Positions 22,825 to 31,513 are shown, counted from the first letter of the stretch. The stretch: 36,248 nt of DNA from Metabacillus niabensis (GCF_902829255.1 NZ_CADEPK010000360.1:1-36248), one strand, 5' to 3'. Program-made: numbers and translations. The notes: generated by a model from the sequence alone, not told the origin.

Positions 22825-23124
22825 TTATTTTTCATCTTTCTTTTCTTCATCATTTGGTTCTAAATCATTGTTGTTTTCTTCATTCGTGCCATCTAAGATG
22901 TCGCCTGCATCATTTCCATTGTTTTGAACTTCATCATTAATATCATTATCATCATTGCCATTTCCAGTTGTATCTGTATTTTGTCCTCCATCTTCACCCG
23001 GTTGGTTGTTATCCATGTTTTCTTCTTGTGGTGCTGGATCCGGGTCATCATTTGTTGCACAGCCCGTTACGAGCATCGCTGCAAGCAGTGAACCGACTAA
23101 CATTAATAGCCATTTTTTACTCAT
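22825..23124 (-). CDS. Small acidic lipoprotein
   Basis: A 99-aa secreted lipoprotein. It has a signal peptide with lipobox VTGC (lipidated cysteine at residue 22), then a low-complexity region almost only of Asp, Asn, Glu and Gly, ending in EEKKDEK. The frame continues upstream to 23142, but ATG 23124 has an AAAGGAG site eight bases away. No domain is recognised. The acidic, disordered tail suggests a cell-surface spacer or cation-binding role; this is inference. Confidence 0.75.
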   Translation of the reverse strand: MSKKWLLMLVGSLLAAMLVTGCATNDDPDPAPQEENMDNNQPGEDGGQNTDTTGNGNDDNDINDEVQNNGNDAGDILDGTNEENNNDLEPNDEEKKDEK

Positions 23125-23343
23125 GCTGTTTTCTCCTTTCAAATTTAGATAACATATTTTTACACATGTCCTTGAATAGCTTTTCCAAAAATAAAAAAAT
23201 CATTACATAAATTTTCAAAATACTACTTATATATAGAAGGCTGTTTTGCAAACTTTGTTGCTCTTTTACAGTGTAGTCGTTCGGGGCTGATTTACGCTTC
23301 AGTACTAAACCCTTATATAGTTAGTACTATTTAGAAAAAAGCC

Positions 23344-23387
23344 ATAAAAAAAGGACAATTCAACCTAAACTTGGTCAAATTGTCCTT
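23344..23387 (-). terminator. Terminator of fabZ operon
   Basis: On the minus strand AAGGACAATTTGACC pairs with GGTTGAATTGTCCTT (15 bp with two G-U pairs; 23351-23387), followed by a T run. Confidence 0.9.
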
Positions 23388-23393
23388 GAATTT

Positions 23394-23828
23394 TTATTCT
23401 TCTTTTGCACCTAATGCGAACATCATTTCAGCTTCACAAGCAATTTCTCCATCAACAGTTGCTCTACCTGTAGCTTTGACGATTGAGCCTCTTGCACGAG
23501 TTACCTCAACCTCTAGTCTTAGCTGGTCACCTGGCTTTACTTGTCTTTTAAAACGGCAGCTGTCAATTCCTGTGAAAAATGCGATTCTGCCACGGTTTTC
23601 CTCTTTTTGTAACATTGCTACTCCTACAACCTGGGCCATTGCTTCAACAATAAGAACCCCTGGCATTACAGGATAGTCTGGGAAATGTCCGTTAAAAAAT
23701 TCCTCATTCGCTGTAACATTTTTAATTCCTACTGCATGCTTTCCTTCTTCTACTTCGATAATTCGATCAACGAGTAGAAAAGGATAACGATGCGGGATAA
23801 TTTCTTTAATTTGTTGAATATCTAACAT
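23394..23828 (-). CDS. fabZ: 3-hydroxyacyl-ACP dehydratase FabZ
   Basis: A 144-aa hot-dog-fold dehydratase of fatty-acid synthesis that converts (3R)-hydroxyacyl-ACP to trans-2-enoyl-ACP. Signature [11 protein letters not shown] at 12-22; catalytic H48 in [12 protein letters not shown] and E62 in VEAMAQ. The frame runs upstream to 23900, but ATG 23828 has an AAGGAG site and gives the normal family length. In B. subtilis the same gene (ywpB) is near the flhO-flhP pair, as here. Confidence 0.95.
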   Translation of the reverse strand: MLDIQQIKEIIPHRYPFLLVDRIIEVEEGKHAVGIKNVTANEEFFNGHFPDYPVMPGVLIVEAMAQVVGVAMLQKEENRGRIAFFTGIDSCRFKRQVKPGDQLRLEVEVTRARGSIVKATGRATVDGEIACEAEMMFALGAKEE

Positions 23829-23932
23829 ATGTATTTTTCTCCTTATAATTAAATTTACATAAAGTCTTACGTATGTATACGACAAAAGGAAGGCATACAC
23901 CTTCCCAATTATTAATAGTATACTCTTTTTGA

Positions 23933-24214
23933 TTATTCTTTTTCAACTAGGTCGATGATGTGTTGCCATGTTGATTTGTCGAGTGCGTCTGAGGCCTTTC
24001 CATCGCCAATTACTGCATAGCCTACGATAACACCGACAATTGCACTAACCACCATGAAAATAAGAACAAGCAATACTCTTATCCATATTGGAATTAATCT
24101 GATACGGATCCGTTTCTTTCCCTTTTGATCCGTTCCTTCTTGTACCTTCTTGGCTTTTTTTGCTTTTTTCATTTCTTCTCGGCTAGTAACTTTCATCGTT
24201 TCCTTCGCAACCAA
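23933..24214 (-). CDS. EpuA-like small membrane protein (annotated as RNA polymerase beta-like in bacilli)
   Basis: A 93-aa protein: a highly basic cytoplasmic N-terminus ([24 protein letters not shown]), one membrane segment (residues about 48-70), and a short extracellular tail ([13 protein letters not shown]). This matches the EpuA/DUF4810-type family often labelled DNA-directed RNA polymerase subunit beta in bacilli; the label is probably misleading. Start: TTG 24214 with AGGAG nine bases upstream, or ATG 24196 with AAGGA four bases upstream. It follows flhP by 12 bases. Confidence 0.7.
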   Translation of the reverse strand: MVAKETMKVTSREEMKKAKKAKKVQEGTDQKGKKRIRIRLIPIWIRVLLVLIFMVVSAIVGVIVGYAVIGDGKASDALDKSTWQHIIDLVEKE

Positions 24215-24226
24215 TAGACCTAACTC

Positions 24227-25063
24227 CTATCTAACACCGTTTATTAACCCCATCATTTGATCACCCATTGTAATCGTCTTTGCATTCATTTGGTATGAAC
24301 GCTGGGAGACCATCATATCAGTCATTTCCTTTGATAAATCGACATTTGACATTTCTAATGCACCTTGCTGCATTGATACTTCACCACGTAGGGCACCTTC
24401 AAGATATGTGAAGATTTCATCCAATTGTACATTACCTAGGTTTTCACTTAGGCTGTAACGATTATTTCCTGCTTGAACGAGCAATTGTGGACGGTCTACT
24501 TGCACAACACCTAATCCAAATACTTGTGGCAGGTCATTGTCATTATTTGGTACAGCTGTAATCGTTCCATCCTGAGAAATTTGAATTTCCTTGAAATTTT
24601 CTTCAAAAATAATTGGATTTCCGTTTTCATCAAGGACATTTCTGCCTTCAGCTGTTGTTAACTGCAAGCGATTCGTCCCATCAGCTGTTGGCGATAAATA
24701 AAGAGAACCGTCTCTTGTATATTGCGTTTCACCATCAACATCAATTTGCAGAAGCTGATTTGGTGATGTAAAGGCAATATCAAGTGAACGCCCTGTTTGC
24801 TTAAGTGTTCCTTGGCTAAATACTAAGCTGCTATTGAGCCTTGCACCAGTGCCTTGTGTAATGCCTAGCTCTGTTCCAAAGCGGCCAATTTCTGCCTCGG
24901 CATCTGTTTGATTATTGAACTGCTGTCTCACAAGCTCTGAAAAAGCTGTTTGCTCTCTTTTATAGCCTTGTGTATCGATATTTGCTAAGTTATGGCCAAT
25001 TGTATCAAGCTGCTTTTGAAGCTGGCCCATTGTATTTGTTGCTGTAATCATCGAGCGTAGCAT
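24227..25063 (-). CDS. flhP: Flagellar hook-basal body protein FlhP
   Basis: A 278-aa rod/hook protein of the FlgG/FlgF family. The N-terminal ATNTMGQLQKQLDTIGHNLA and ANIDTQGYKREQ form the family's helix and NxANxxTxGYK motif. The C-terminal VDLSKEMTDMMVSQRSYQMN and TMGDQMMGLINGVR complete the coiled ends that pack in the axial rod. ATG 25063 with a GGGGGA site. It follows flhO by 15 bases; the pair lies beside mbl as in B. subtilis. Confidence 0.93.
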   Translation of the reverse strand: MLRSMITATNTMGQLQKQLDTIGHNLANIDTQGYKREQTAFSELVRQQFNNQTDAEAEIGRFGTELGITQGTGARLNSSLVFSQGTLKQTGRSLDIAFTSPNQLLQIDVDGETQYTRDGSLYLSPTADGTNRLQLTTAEGRNVLDENGNPIIFEENFKEIQISQDGTITAVPNNDNDLPQVFGLGVVQVDRPQLLVQAGNNRYSLSENLGNVQLDEIFTYLEGALRGEVSMQQGALEMSNVDLSKEMTDMMVSQRSYQMNAKTITMGDQMMGLINGVR

Positions 25064-25078
25064 TGTTTGTTCCCCCTA

Positions 25079-25885
25079 TTAACCTATCCGGCCAATTTCG
25101 TTTGCGGCCTTTTCCATGCTTTTATCATATGCTTGTAATACCTTTTGATTTGCTTCAAATGAACGATAAGATGTCATCATATCTGTATAAGAACGAGCAA
25201 TATCAACCGTTGAACCTTCGAGATAATTTTGCTTTAAGCTATATTGAACCTCGCCGTTACCTAGTGCTGTTGGGATGTTTGTATTATCAGCTGTTCTGTA
25301 CAATCCATTGCCTTCCTTTACAAGGTTGCGGACATCATCCTCAAAGCGGACATCGATTTGTGCGATAAATTCTCCCCCTGCAAAAATGTCACCATCTTCA
25401 GTAATTTGATAATCATTTGCTAGAATTTGAATCGGTTGTCCTGCTGTTGAAAGCACAGGGTTGCCACTTGATAAAAGTGTTCCATTTTCATCAAGTGTAA
25501 AATTACCATTGCGTGTATAGCGTTCTTCCCCAGCTTGATTTTCGACAGCAAAGAGGAGGAATCCCTTTCGATTTGTTTCAGGATGTATTGGAACATTTTG
25601 CTCAACAAGTGCTACATCGCTTAATAGTCCTGTTTCACGAATATCGCCTTGATTGTATTTATTATTGATTTCCTGTACGTATGCACCAGTATTGATTGAA
25701 CCAACTGTAGATGGGATTGGTTGGTTATCGATTCTCTTTAGTAGCATTTCAGGAAATGCGCGGACAGAGGCTTGGTCTGCTTTATACCCAGCTGTGTTGG
25801 CATTTGCGATATTATTTGAAAGCATTTCTGTTCTTCTTTGTTGCGCCACCATACCAGCTGTAGCTGTATATAAACCTCTTAACAT
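25079..25885 (-). CDS. flhO: Flagellar hook-basal body protein FlhO
   Basis: A 268-aa paralogue of FlhP and FlgG. N-terminus MLRGLYTATAGMVAQQRRTE and NNIANANTAGYKADQ; C-terminus DIARSYTDMMTSYRSFEANQ. The frame extends to 25924, but ATG 25885 has GGTGGAG six bases upstream and begins at the conserved MLRGLYTA. First gene of the flhO-flhP unit; a sigma-D promoter was not identified with confidence. Confidence 0.93.
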   Translation of the reverse strand: MLRGLYTATAGMVAQQRRTEMLSNNIANANTAGYKADQASVRAFPEMLLKRIDNQPIPSTVGSINTGAYVQEINNKYNQGDIRETGLLSDVALVEQNVPIHPETNRKGFLLFAVENQAGEERYTRNGNFTLDENGTLLSSGNPVLSTAGQPIQILANDYQITEDGDIFAGGEFIAQIDVRFEDDVRNLVKEGNGLYRTADNTNIPTALGNGEVQYSLKQNYLEGSTVDIARSYTDMMTSYRSFEANQKVLQAYDKSMEKAANEIGRIG

Positions 25886-26049
25886 ATATATCTCCACCTT
25901 CGTAAAATAATTCTTGCCGGACAAATTGAATTCTTTTTCGACAGAATTCCCTAATTACCATTATAAAGGAGAAGGACAGTTTTCTCATTACATTTTTTTA
26001 GGAAAAGAATGACTATTTCGTGTGAGGGATTTAAACAATTGAACATATG

Positions 26050-26079
26050 AAAAAAGAGTCATCTAGGAGACTCTTTTTT
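26050..26079 (-). terminator. Terminator of mbl
   Basis: AAAAAAGAGTC (26050-26060) pairs with GACTCTTTTTT (26069-26079), an 11-bp stem with T runs on both strands, located 10 bases past the mbl stop codon. Confidence 0.9.
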
Positions 26080-26088
26080 CGTCATATA

Positions 26089-27090
26089 TTAGCCAAGTTT
26101 TTTGCGTGGTAATTTGTCCATGTTGTCTAGCATAATGCCTGTGCCGATCGCAACACAATCCATTGGTGCCTCTGCAACTAATACTGGTAATTTAAGCTCT
26201 TCTGCTAATAATAAATCAAGTCCGTTTAGCAGAGCGCCGCCTCCAGTTAAAATAACACCGCGATCAATAATGTCAGCTGAAAGTTCAGGTGGCGTTCTTT
26301 CAAGAACACTTTTCGCAGCTTGTACAATAACAGCAACTGATTCACGAAGTGCCTCTTCAATTTCTTTTGAATTCACTGAAATTGTGCGTGGTAAACCTGT
26401 GACCATATCTCGTCCACGTATTTCAATTTCTTCAGAACGTGCGCCTGGGAATACCGTTGCAACATTTATTTTAATGTCTTCAGCAGTACGTTCACCAATT
26501 AATAGCTTGTACTCACGTTTAATATAATTTAAGATTTCAGAGTCAAACTTATCCCCTGCCATCTTAATTGATGAGGCGGTGACAATATCGCCCATAGATA
26601 ATACAGCGACATCTGTAGTTCCACCGCCTATATCAACGACCATATTTCCATAAGGTTGGAAGATGTCCATTCCCGCACCAATCGCTGCGACCTTTGGCTC
26701 TTCCTCAAGAAATACATTTTTACCGCCGCTTTTTTCTGCAGCTTCTCTAATAGCTTTTTGCTCAACAGAAGTAATATTAGTTGGGCAACAGATAAGCATA
26801 CGTGGCTTCGTAAATAAACCCTTTACATCAAGCTTATTGATAAAGTGCTTGAGCATTGCCTCTGTTACTTCAAAATCCGCAATGACTCCATCTTTTAAAG
26901 GACGAATAGCAACAATATTCCCAGGAGTACGCCCTACCATGCGTCTAGCCTCTTCACCAACCGCAAGAACCTTTCCTGTGTTTTTATCTAATGCTACAAC
27001 CGATGGCTCATTGAGTACAATTCCTTTCCCTTTCACGTGGATCAGCACATTAGCAGTACCTAAATCTATACCTATATCCCTTGCAAACAT
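26089..27090 (-). CDS. mbl: MreB-like cell-shape protein Mbl
   Basis: A 333-aa bacterial actin that guides cell-wall synthesis along the cylinder. Actin-fold motifs: phosphate 1 DIGIDLGTANVLIH at 5-18, phosphate 2 VVDIGGGTTDVAVLS, and adenosine motif ILTGGGALLNGLD. Length equals B. subtilis Mbl (333 aa). The open frame extends to 27156, but ATG 27090 has an AAGGAGG site and gives the canonical MFARDIGID start. It follows spoIIID as in B. subtilis and is probably co-transcribed in part. Confidence 0.95.
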   Translation of the reverse strand: MFARDIGIDLGTANVLIHVKGKGIVLNEPSVVALDKNTGKVLAVGEEARRMVGRTPGNIVAIRPLKDGVIADFEVTEAMLKHFINKLDVKGLFTKPRMLICCPTNITSVEQKAIREAAEKSGGKNVFLEEEPKVAAIGAGMDIFQPYGNMVVDIGGGTTDVAVLSMGDIVTASSIKMAGDKFDSEILNYIKREYKLLIGERTAEDIKINVATVFPGARSEEIEIRGRDMVTGLPRTISVNSKEIEEALRESVAVIVQAAKSVLERTPPELSADIIDRGVILTGGGALLNGLDLLLAEELKLPVLVAEAPMDCVAIGTGIMLDNMDKLPRKKLG

Positions 27091-27243
27091 TCTATCTATA
27101 TCCTCCTTGCAAATCTTCATTCCCAGAATATCTAACCTAATTAAATATTGTATCATAAAATGAAAAAAATAGTATGATTTTGTAAAATAATTTAGTTTGA
27201 TTATGTAGGGATTTGTCGATTTACAATGAATTAGATAGTCTCA

Positions 27244-27519
27244 TTATTTTACAGGCTCTTCTTCTAAAATTTCATCCTTCTTGTACTTAAGCTTTGTTGC
27301 CTCTCCACCACGCAAATGTCTAATTGATTTATGGTAATCAAGTATTTCCTTTACTTCATTCGCAAGATCAGGGTTTATTTCTGGTAACCTCTCCGTTAAA
27401 TCTTTGTGGACAGTACTTTTGGAAACGCCAAACTCCTTCGCTATGACACGAACTGTTTTCCTTGTCTCCACGATATATTTCCCAATCTTGATTGTGCGTT
27501 CTTTGATGTAATCGTGCAC
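27244..27519 (-). CDS. spoIIID: Sporulation transcription factor SpoIIID
   Basis: A 91-aa mother-cell DNA-binding protein that represses and activates sigma-E genes. A classic helix-turn-helix is at about residues 20-42 (TVRVIAKEFGVSKSTVHKDL), followed by a basic C-terminal extension used in DNA contact (LRGGEATKLKYKKDE). Starts at GTG 27519 (HDYIKERTIKIG follows) with a GGGAGG site nine bases upstream; the longer frame to 27576 is not needed. A candidate sigma-E promoter lies at 27612-27640. Confidence 0.95.
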   Translation of the reverse strand: MHDYIKERTIKIGKYIVETRKTVRVIAKEFGVSKSTVHKDLTERLPEINPDLANEVKEILDYHKSIRHLRGGEATKLKYKKDEILEEEPVK

Positions 27520-27611
27520 ACCACTCGACCTCCCTAATATGGATGTGAGAAGTGTGAAATGAGACTCGCATGCCAAGACACTTTGTCGGTTTTCTCTTAG
27601 ATGAATGAATG

Positions 27612-27640
27612 ATGCCTATGCTACTGCGATTAGAATATAC
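27612..27640 (-). promoter_or_regulatory. Candidate sigma-E promoter of spoIIID
   Basis: On the minus strand GTATATTC (27633-27640) and CATAGGCAT (27612-27620) with 12-base spacing resemble the sigma-E -35 (ATATT core) and -10 (CATA) elements. Match is partial. It would give a leader of about 85 nt. Confidence 0.4.
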
Positions 27641-27879
27641 ACTCACGATCCCTCACCTCAAACACTCTCTTTGATAGGTTTGTAACATTTTATTAGCTTG
27701 GTTGATGGAATATGCAAGAAATGTCAGGAGGGACAAGGGTTTATTTCTTTTTTTTATATTTTCTTAGGAAATAAGCAGATGATTCCCTCGTTATTTTCAT
27801 GAATATTTCCCGAGAAATTTGTCGATAAAATGGAAATATATAGGTATTTGTTGCGTATATTGGCAAATTAATCCAAGTA

Positions 27880-27909
27880 AAAAAAGACGACCATGTATCC
27901 ATGATCGTC
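27880..27909 (-). terminator. Terminator of symporter operon
   Basis: On the minus strand GACGATCATG pairs with CATGGTCGTC (27900-27909 / 27886-27895), followed by seven or more T residues. Confidence 0.9.
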
Positions 27910-27920
27910 CAGAAGCGATG

Positions 27921-29570
27921 TTAATCCATCCATACATCTCCATCTTTATATGTCATTTGCTCTGGATAGCGTAAATTAATAACCTCCTCCTGTTTTTCAA
28001 TTGATGGAGCTTTTGTTGATAATGAGACAAGGATATTTGTGACGATACCAGCAAAAGCTCCAAATACCCCTGCCCCGGTATCGATAATTCCCGCTATCGT
28101 AAAGCCGCCGTATTTTGAAGCAAAGATATAAATTAACGTAACTGCTAAGCCAACGATCATTCCTGAAATAACCCCTGGCGTATTTGACCGCTTCCACCAT
28201 ACACCGATTAGTAGCGCAGGGAAAAATGTTCCTGATGCAAGTGCAAAGGCCCATGCAACGATTTGGGTAATCGCTCCTGGAGGGTCTAGAGCGATGACAC
28301 CGGCTAATAATGTCGCAATAACGATTGACCAGCGAGCGACCGCTAAACGGTTTTTCTCGCTTGCCTGAGGCTTTAAAACACGATAGTAGATATCATGTGC
28401 GAAAGAAGATGATATCGCAATCATAAGCCCTCCTGCAGTTGAGAGAGCTGCTGCCATCGCCCCTGCAGCAACTAAGCCGATTACAAACATCCCTAAATTA
28501 GCAATTTCCGGTGTTGCCATGACAACAATATCATTGGAAATAATTAATTCATTCCATTGTAAAATTCCGTCACCATTGCCATCAGCGATTTGTAGCTTTC
28601 CTGTATGAACCCATGTCTCTGTCCAGGCAGGCAGTTCAGAAAGCTTTCTTCCAGCAACATTAGTCATTAGAATAAATCGTGAAAATGCTGCATATGCAGG
28701 AGCTGATAAATATAAAAGCCCGATAAATAAAAGTGCCCAAGCTCCAGACCATCTTGCAGCCTTCATCGTTGAAACCGTATAAAAGCGAACGATAACATGG
28801 GGAAGCCCTGCAGTACCAGCCATTAAGGTAAACATCAATGCAAGAAACTGCCATTTTGTATCATTCGTAAACGGTGCGAAGTATTCCGAGATTCCTAGCT
28901 GTCTGTCTAGCTCCCCCATTTCCTCGACGATTTTTCCATAGGAGAGCCATGGTGCGGGATTGTTAGTAATTTGTAATGACATAAAAATAACCGGTATGAG
29001 ATACGCGATTATGAGAATGATGTATTGAGCTACCTGTGTCCATGTAATGCCCTTCATTCCCCCAAAGGCTGCATAAAAGGCGATTAGGATGACGCCAATC
29101 ATCGTACCGATTTTTACATCAATCTCAAAGAGGCGGCCGATAACGACTCCAGATCCAGATAATTGGCCGATCGAATACGTAAAGCTAATAATAATCGTAC
29201 AGATAGCTGCAATGACACGAGCCAAATGACTATTATATCTGTCACCAATAAATTCAGGTACCGTGTAACGGCCATATTTCCTTAGCTGTGGCGCAAGTAA
29301 GAATGTTAATAATAAATAGCCGCCAGTCCACCCCATAATATAAGCAAGACCATCATAGCCAAGAAGCATGATCGTTCCAGCCATCCCAATGAATGATGCT
29401 GCACTCATCCAGTCAGCTCCGATTGCCATCCCATTAAAAATCGGCGGTACCCCACGGCCAGCTACATAAAAATCTGATGTTTGTTTCGCTGTATTATAAA
29501 TGGCGATGCCAATATATAGTGCAAAGGTTAATAAAATAATCGTTAACGAAACGATAAATTGTGCATCCAT
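27921..29570 (-). CDS. Sodium/solute symporter (acetate-permease-like, ActP/YwcA group)
   Basis: A 549-aa integral membrane protein of the solute:sodium symporter family with about 13 membrane segments. Signature stretches include FYVAGRGVPPIFNGMAIGAD near residue 34 and GTAGLPHVIVRFYTV near 252. An extramembrane loop contains DGNGDGILQWNE (residues 330-341), which fits a 12-residue EF-hand calcium loop. It follows a DUF4212 small-subunit gene and a 62-aa membrane protein, an arrangement of carboxylate (for example acetate or lactate) symporters. ATG 29570 with a GGGGGA site. Substrate not proven; the perfect cre upstream fits a carboxylate transporter under CcpA. Confidence 0.88.
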   Translation of the reverse strand: MDAQFIVSLTIILLTFALYIGIAIYNTAKQTSDFYVAGRGVPPIFNGMAIGADWMSAASFIGMAGTIMLLGYDGLAYIMGWTGGYLLLTFLLAPQLRKYGRYTVPEFIGDRYNSHLARVIAAICTIIISFTYSIGQLSGSGVVIGRLFEIDVKIGTMIGVILIAFYAAFGGMKGITWTQVAQYIILIIAYLIPVIFMSLQITNNPAPWLSYGKIVEEMGELDRQLGISEYFAPFTNDTKWQFLALMFTLMAGTAGLPHVIVRFYTVSTMKAARWSGAWALLFIGLLYLSAPAYAAFSRFILMTNVAGRKLSELPAWTETWVHTGKLQIADGNGDGILQWNELIISNDIVVMATPEIANLGMFVIGLVAAGAMAAALSTAGGLMIAISSSFAHDIYYRVLKPQASEKNRLAVARWSIVIATLLAGVIALDPPGAITQIVAWAFALASGTFFPALLIGVWWKRSNTPGVISGMIVGLAVTLIYIFASKYGGFTIAGIIDTGAGVFGAFAGIVTNILVSLSTKAPSIEKQEEVINLRYPEQMTYKDGDVWMD

Positions 29571-29634
29571 GAAAATCCCCCTTATTGCCTGATTTTGAAA
29601 AATAATCTATCGTTACCCCTTTTATTTTTGTTTA

Positions 29635-29937
29635 TTAATGATCAAGCGTTTTTTCTGCACCAAGCTGTTCGTTTCGTTTTTCATCAATTCCATATTTTTG
29701 ATCGACGGAATCACTTACTTTTGCATTTATAAATAATAAAAGAATAAAAATGACGACGGCGCCCTGTGCTCCCATGAAGTAATGGAAAGGAAGTCCGTTT
29801 ATTGAAAACCCACTTAATGGCTCAGCAAATAAAACGACTCCAAACGAGGATAAAAACCCTATAAGTAAATAAATCATAATATTGCGTGTACGCTCCTTAA
29901 AATAAGCATCAGCTTTCCTTTTATCAATTTTCTTCAT
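29635..29937 (-). CDS. DUF4212 small subunit of symporter
   Basis: A 100-aa protein with two membrane segments and the DUF4212 pattern: charged N-terminus (AYFKERTRNIMIYL), FAEPLSGFSINGLPFHYFMG between helices, and a C-terminal DQKYGID. Members are nearly always encoded beside a sodium/solute symporter and are thought to be its accessory subunit. ATG 29937 with a GGAGGTG site. 64 bases separate it from the symporter gene. Confidence 0.88.
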   Translation of the reverse strand: MKKIDKRKADAYFKERTRNIMIYLLIGFLSSFGVVLFAEPLSGFSINGLPFHYFMGAQGAVVIFILLLFINAKVSDSVDQKYGIDEKRNEQLGAEKTLDH

Positions 29938-29967
29938 TTAGCACCTCCGAGATAATGTCACATAAGG

Positions 29968-30156
29968 TTAAGACAAACTAAAAATAAATTTTACCGTTTC
30001 GAAAAATGGTGCTGGGACTAAAGCTATTTGTACGATGAAGTAGATTAGTAGCGATAAGATTGGTATAAGTAAAAATTGAGGCTTCCGTTTACGTATGCAG
30101 ACAACTAGAGAAAAACTTGTAATGACTAGCATGATCATAAAGAAAATCAAGCTCAT
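29968..30156 (-). CDS. Small two-helix membrane protein
   Basis: A 62-aa hydrophobic protein with two membrane segments separated by a basic hairpin (VVCIRKRKPQFLL). The AAAGGAG site is only two bases from ATG 30156; TTG 30150 with eight-base spacing is an alternative start. It is the first gene after the cre-bearing region and lies 30 bases before the DUF4212 gene, so it is probably part of the symporter operon. Not recognised. Confidence 0.6.
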   Translation of the reverse strand: MSLIFFMIMLVITSFSLVVCIRKRKPQFLLIPILSLLIYFIVQIALVPAPFFETVKFIFSLS

Positions 30157-30171
30157 TTCTCCTTTCTTTTT

Positions 30172-30186
30172 TTGTAAGCGTTATCA
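30172..30186 (-). promoter_or_regulatory. Perfect cre (CcpA) site
   Basis: TTGTAAGCGTTATCA on the plus strand fits WTGNAANCGNWNNCA at every position. It lies between the upstream promoter region (possible -10 TAAAAT just beyond, near 30188-30193) and the first gene of the symporter operon, a place where CcpA would block transcription. Confidence 0.75.
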
Positions 30187-30340
30187 TTTTAGAGCAGATC
30201 TCCACCTCCAGCCTGTATTTAGGTGAGAGTTTAACAGTCTTTATTATGAAGTGGTCGTTGATGATGGTCAATAGAAAACAAGCGCCACTATTGATTTTTT
30301 GCTCGACATAATTCGAACGACTAGTTGAAATTTGTCACAA

Positions 30341-30377
30341 AAAAAATCGAGGTCGCTCTCTTATTGAGACAACCTCG
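30341..30377 (-). terminator. Terminator of spoIIQ
   Basis: On the minus strand CGAGGTTGTCTC (30377-30366) pairs with GAGAGCGACCTCG (30360-30348) with small mismatches, followed by eight T residues. Confidence 0.85.
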
Positions 30378-30386
30378 TATTTTTTC

Positions 30387-31373
30387 TTATGAATTTATTG
30401 TATTATTAGATGCTTCAGGCTCGTTTGATTGCTCGCTTCCTTCTGTTTCAGTTTCTCCATTTTTAGCATCTTTATTTGCATCTGGAGTTTCTTCAGTAGA
30501 CTTATCTCCTGCTTCAGCATCTTTATCTTTAGATTCTTCACTGCTTGAGTCTTCAGTTGTTGATTCTTCCTCAGTCGTTTGCTCTTCGGAAGTTTGTTCT
30601 TCTGTTGTTGATTCCTCTTCAGTCATTGGTTCCTCTGAAGTTTGCTCATCAGCTGCTGATTCTTCTGTTGTTTCTTCTTGTGCTGGTTCATTTACGGATG
30701 TTACCGGCTTATCCATAAATGTTAAAGGATTCATCGCAACGCCATTTTTGCGGATTTCAAAGTGAACATGGACACCATCTTCTTCATTGTAAAGGCTTTT
30801 ACCTGCTTTACCGATTGGTTGACTTTGTTCTACCTTGTCTCCTTCCTCAACAGTTGCTGATGATAATGATTGATAAACTGTAACAACTTCATTTTCATGC
30901 TCAATTTCTACAACATAACCTAAAATTGGATCCTTTTCAGCCTTTGTTACTGTACCGCTTAGTGATGCAACAACATCGAATTCCTTTTGGTCTTCTCTTG
31001 CAAGGTCAATCCCTTTATTCATGCGGTATGAATTTTCATAATACACTAATGCTGCTTCTTGCTCCTCTGTTGACGCATTAGGGTCATAGAACTTCTTCAC
31101 AACATTAACTGAATCTGGATCTAAAGCAGGCATTTTGAAGTTTTCTTTAAGTGCATTTACTTCAACTGCTTCTTGATCCCCTATTGCATTTTCTCCTTGC
31201 TTAGGAGTTTTTAAATCCTCTGCTACATCATTGCTAATATTTTGGTACCATAAAACTGCTGTAAGGATAACTGCTGCACTCATTAGGTAAATTGCCGGAA
31301 ATACCCAACGCTTTCTAAAAAATTTTTGAAATTTACTATTTTGAGAAGTACGTTTCTTTTCTTCCTCTCTCAT
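30387..31373 (-). CDS. spoIIQ: Stage II sporulation protein SpoIIQ
   Basis: A 328-aa forespore membrane protein. One membrane segment at about residues 24-43, then a LytM/M23 peptidase-like domain (about 115-220) that binds SpoIIIAH to join the two engulfing membranes. The first zinc ligand of active M23 enzymes (HxGxD) is replaced: here NKGID, asparagine at 119; HVH at 202-204 is kept. This degenerate state is also known in B. subtilis. A 108-residue acidic, repetitive Glu/Ser/Thr tail follows, longer than in B. subtilis (283 aa total). ATG 31373 has GAGGTG and is preferred to the upstream frame start at 31394. Confidence 0.92.
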   Translation of the reverse strand: MREEEKKRTSQNSKFQKFFRKRWVFPAIYLMSAAVILTAVLWYQNISNDVAEDLKTPKQGENAIGDQEAVEVNALKENFKMPALDPDSVNVVKKFYDPNASTEEQEAALVYYENSYRMNKGIDLAREDQKEFDVVASLSGTVTKAEKDPILGYVVEIEHENEVVTVYQSLSSATVEEGDKVEQSQPIGKAGKSLYNEEDGVHVHFEIRKNGVAMNPLTFMDKPVTSVNEPAQEETTEESAADEQTSEEPMTEEESTTEEQTSEEQTTEEESTTEDSSSEESKDKDAEAGDKSTEETPDANKDAKNGETETEGSEQSNEPEASNNTINS

Positions 31374-31391
31374 TCTTATCACCTCAGACAT

Positions 31392-31421
31392 CATTCTGAA
31401 CAGATTCGAGAGATTATATAC
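31392..31421 (-). promoter_or_regulatory. Candidate sigma-F promoter of spoIIQ
   Basis: On the minus strand GTATA (31417-31421), a 15-base spacer and GTTCAGAATG (31392-31401) closely fit the sigma-F pattern GYATA-N15-GGNNANANTR with one mismatch. The transcription start would fall near 31385, right at the ribosome site, implying a leader of only about 12-14 nt. Confidence 0.5.
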
Positions 31422-31513
31422 ACGTAAAAAAAATTTTTTTTAAATTTAGTTTGTGCATTGTTTATAATAATATGTATTGTTTTTAAAATTTTTTTTGGAA
31501 GGAATGTCTAAGA

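Noticed and set aside
23829-23900. Longer N-terminus for FabZ
   Set aside because: ATG 23828 has an AAGGAG site and gives the normal 144-aa enzyme.
27091-27156. Longer N-terminus for Mbl
   Set aside because: ATG 27090 has AAGGAGG and yields the exact 333-aa family length.
26663-27163. 166-codon plus-strand frame opposite mbl
   Set aside because: It is a shadow of the highly conserved mbl reading frame.
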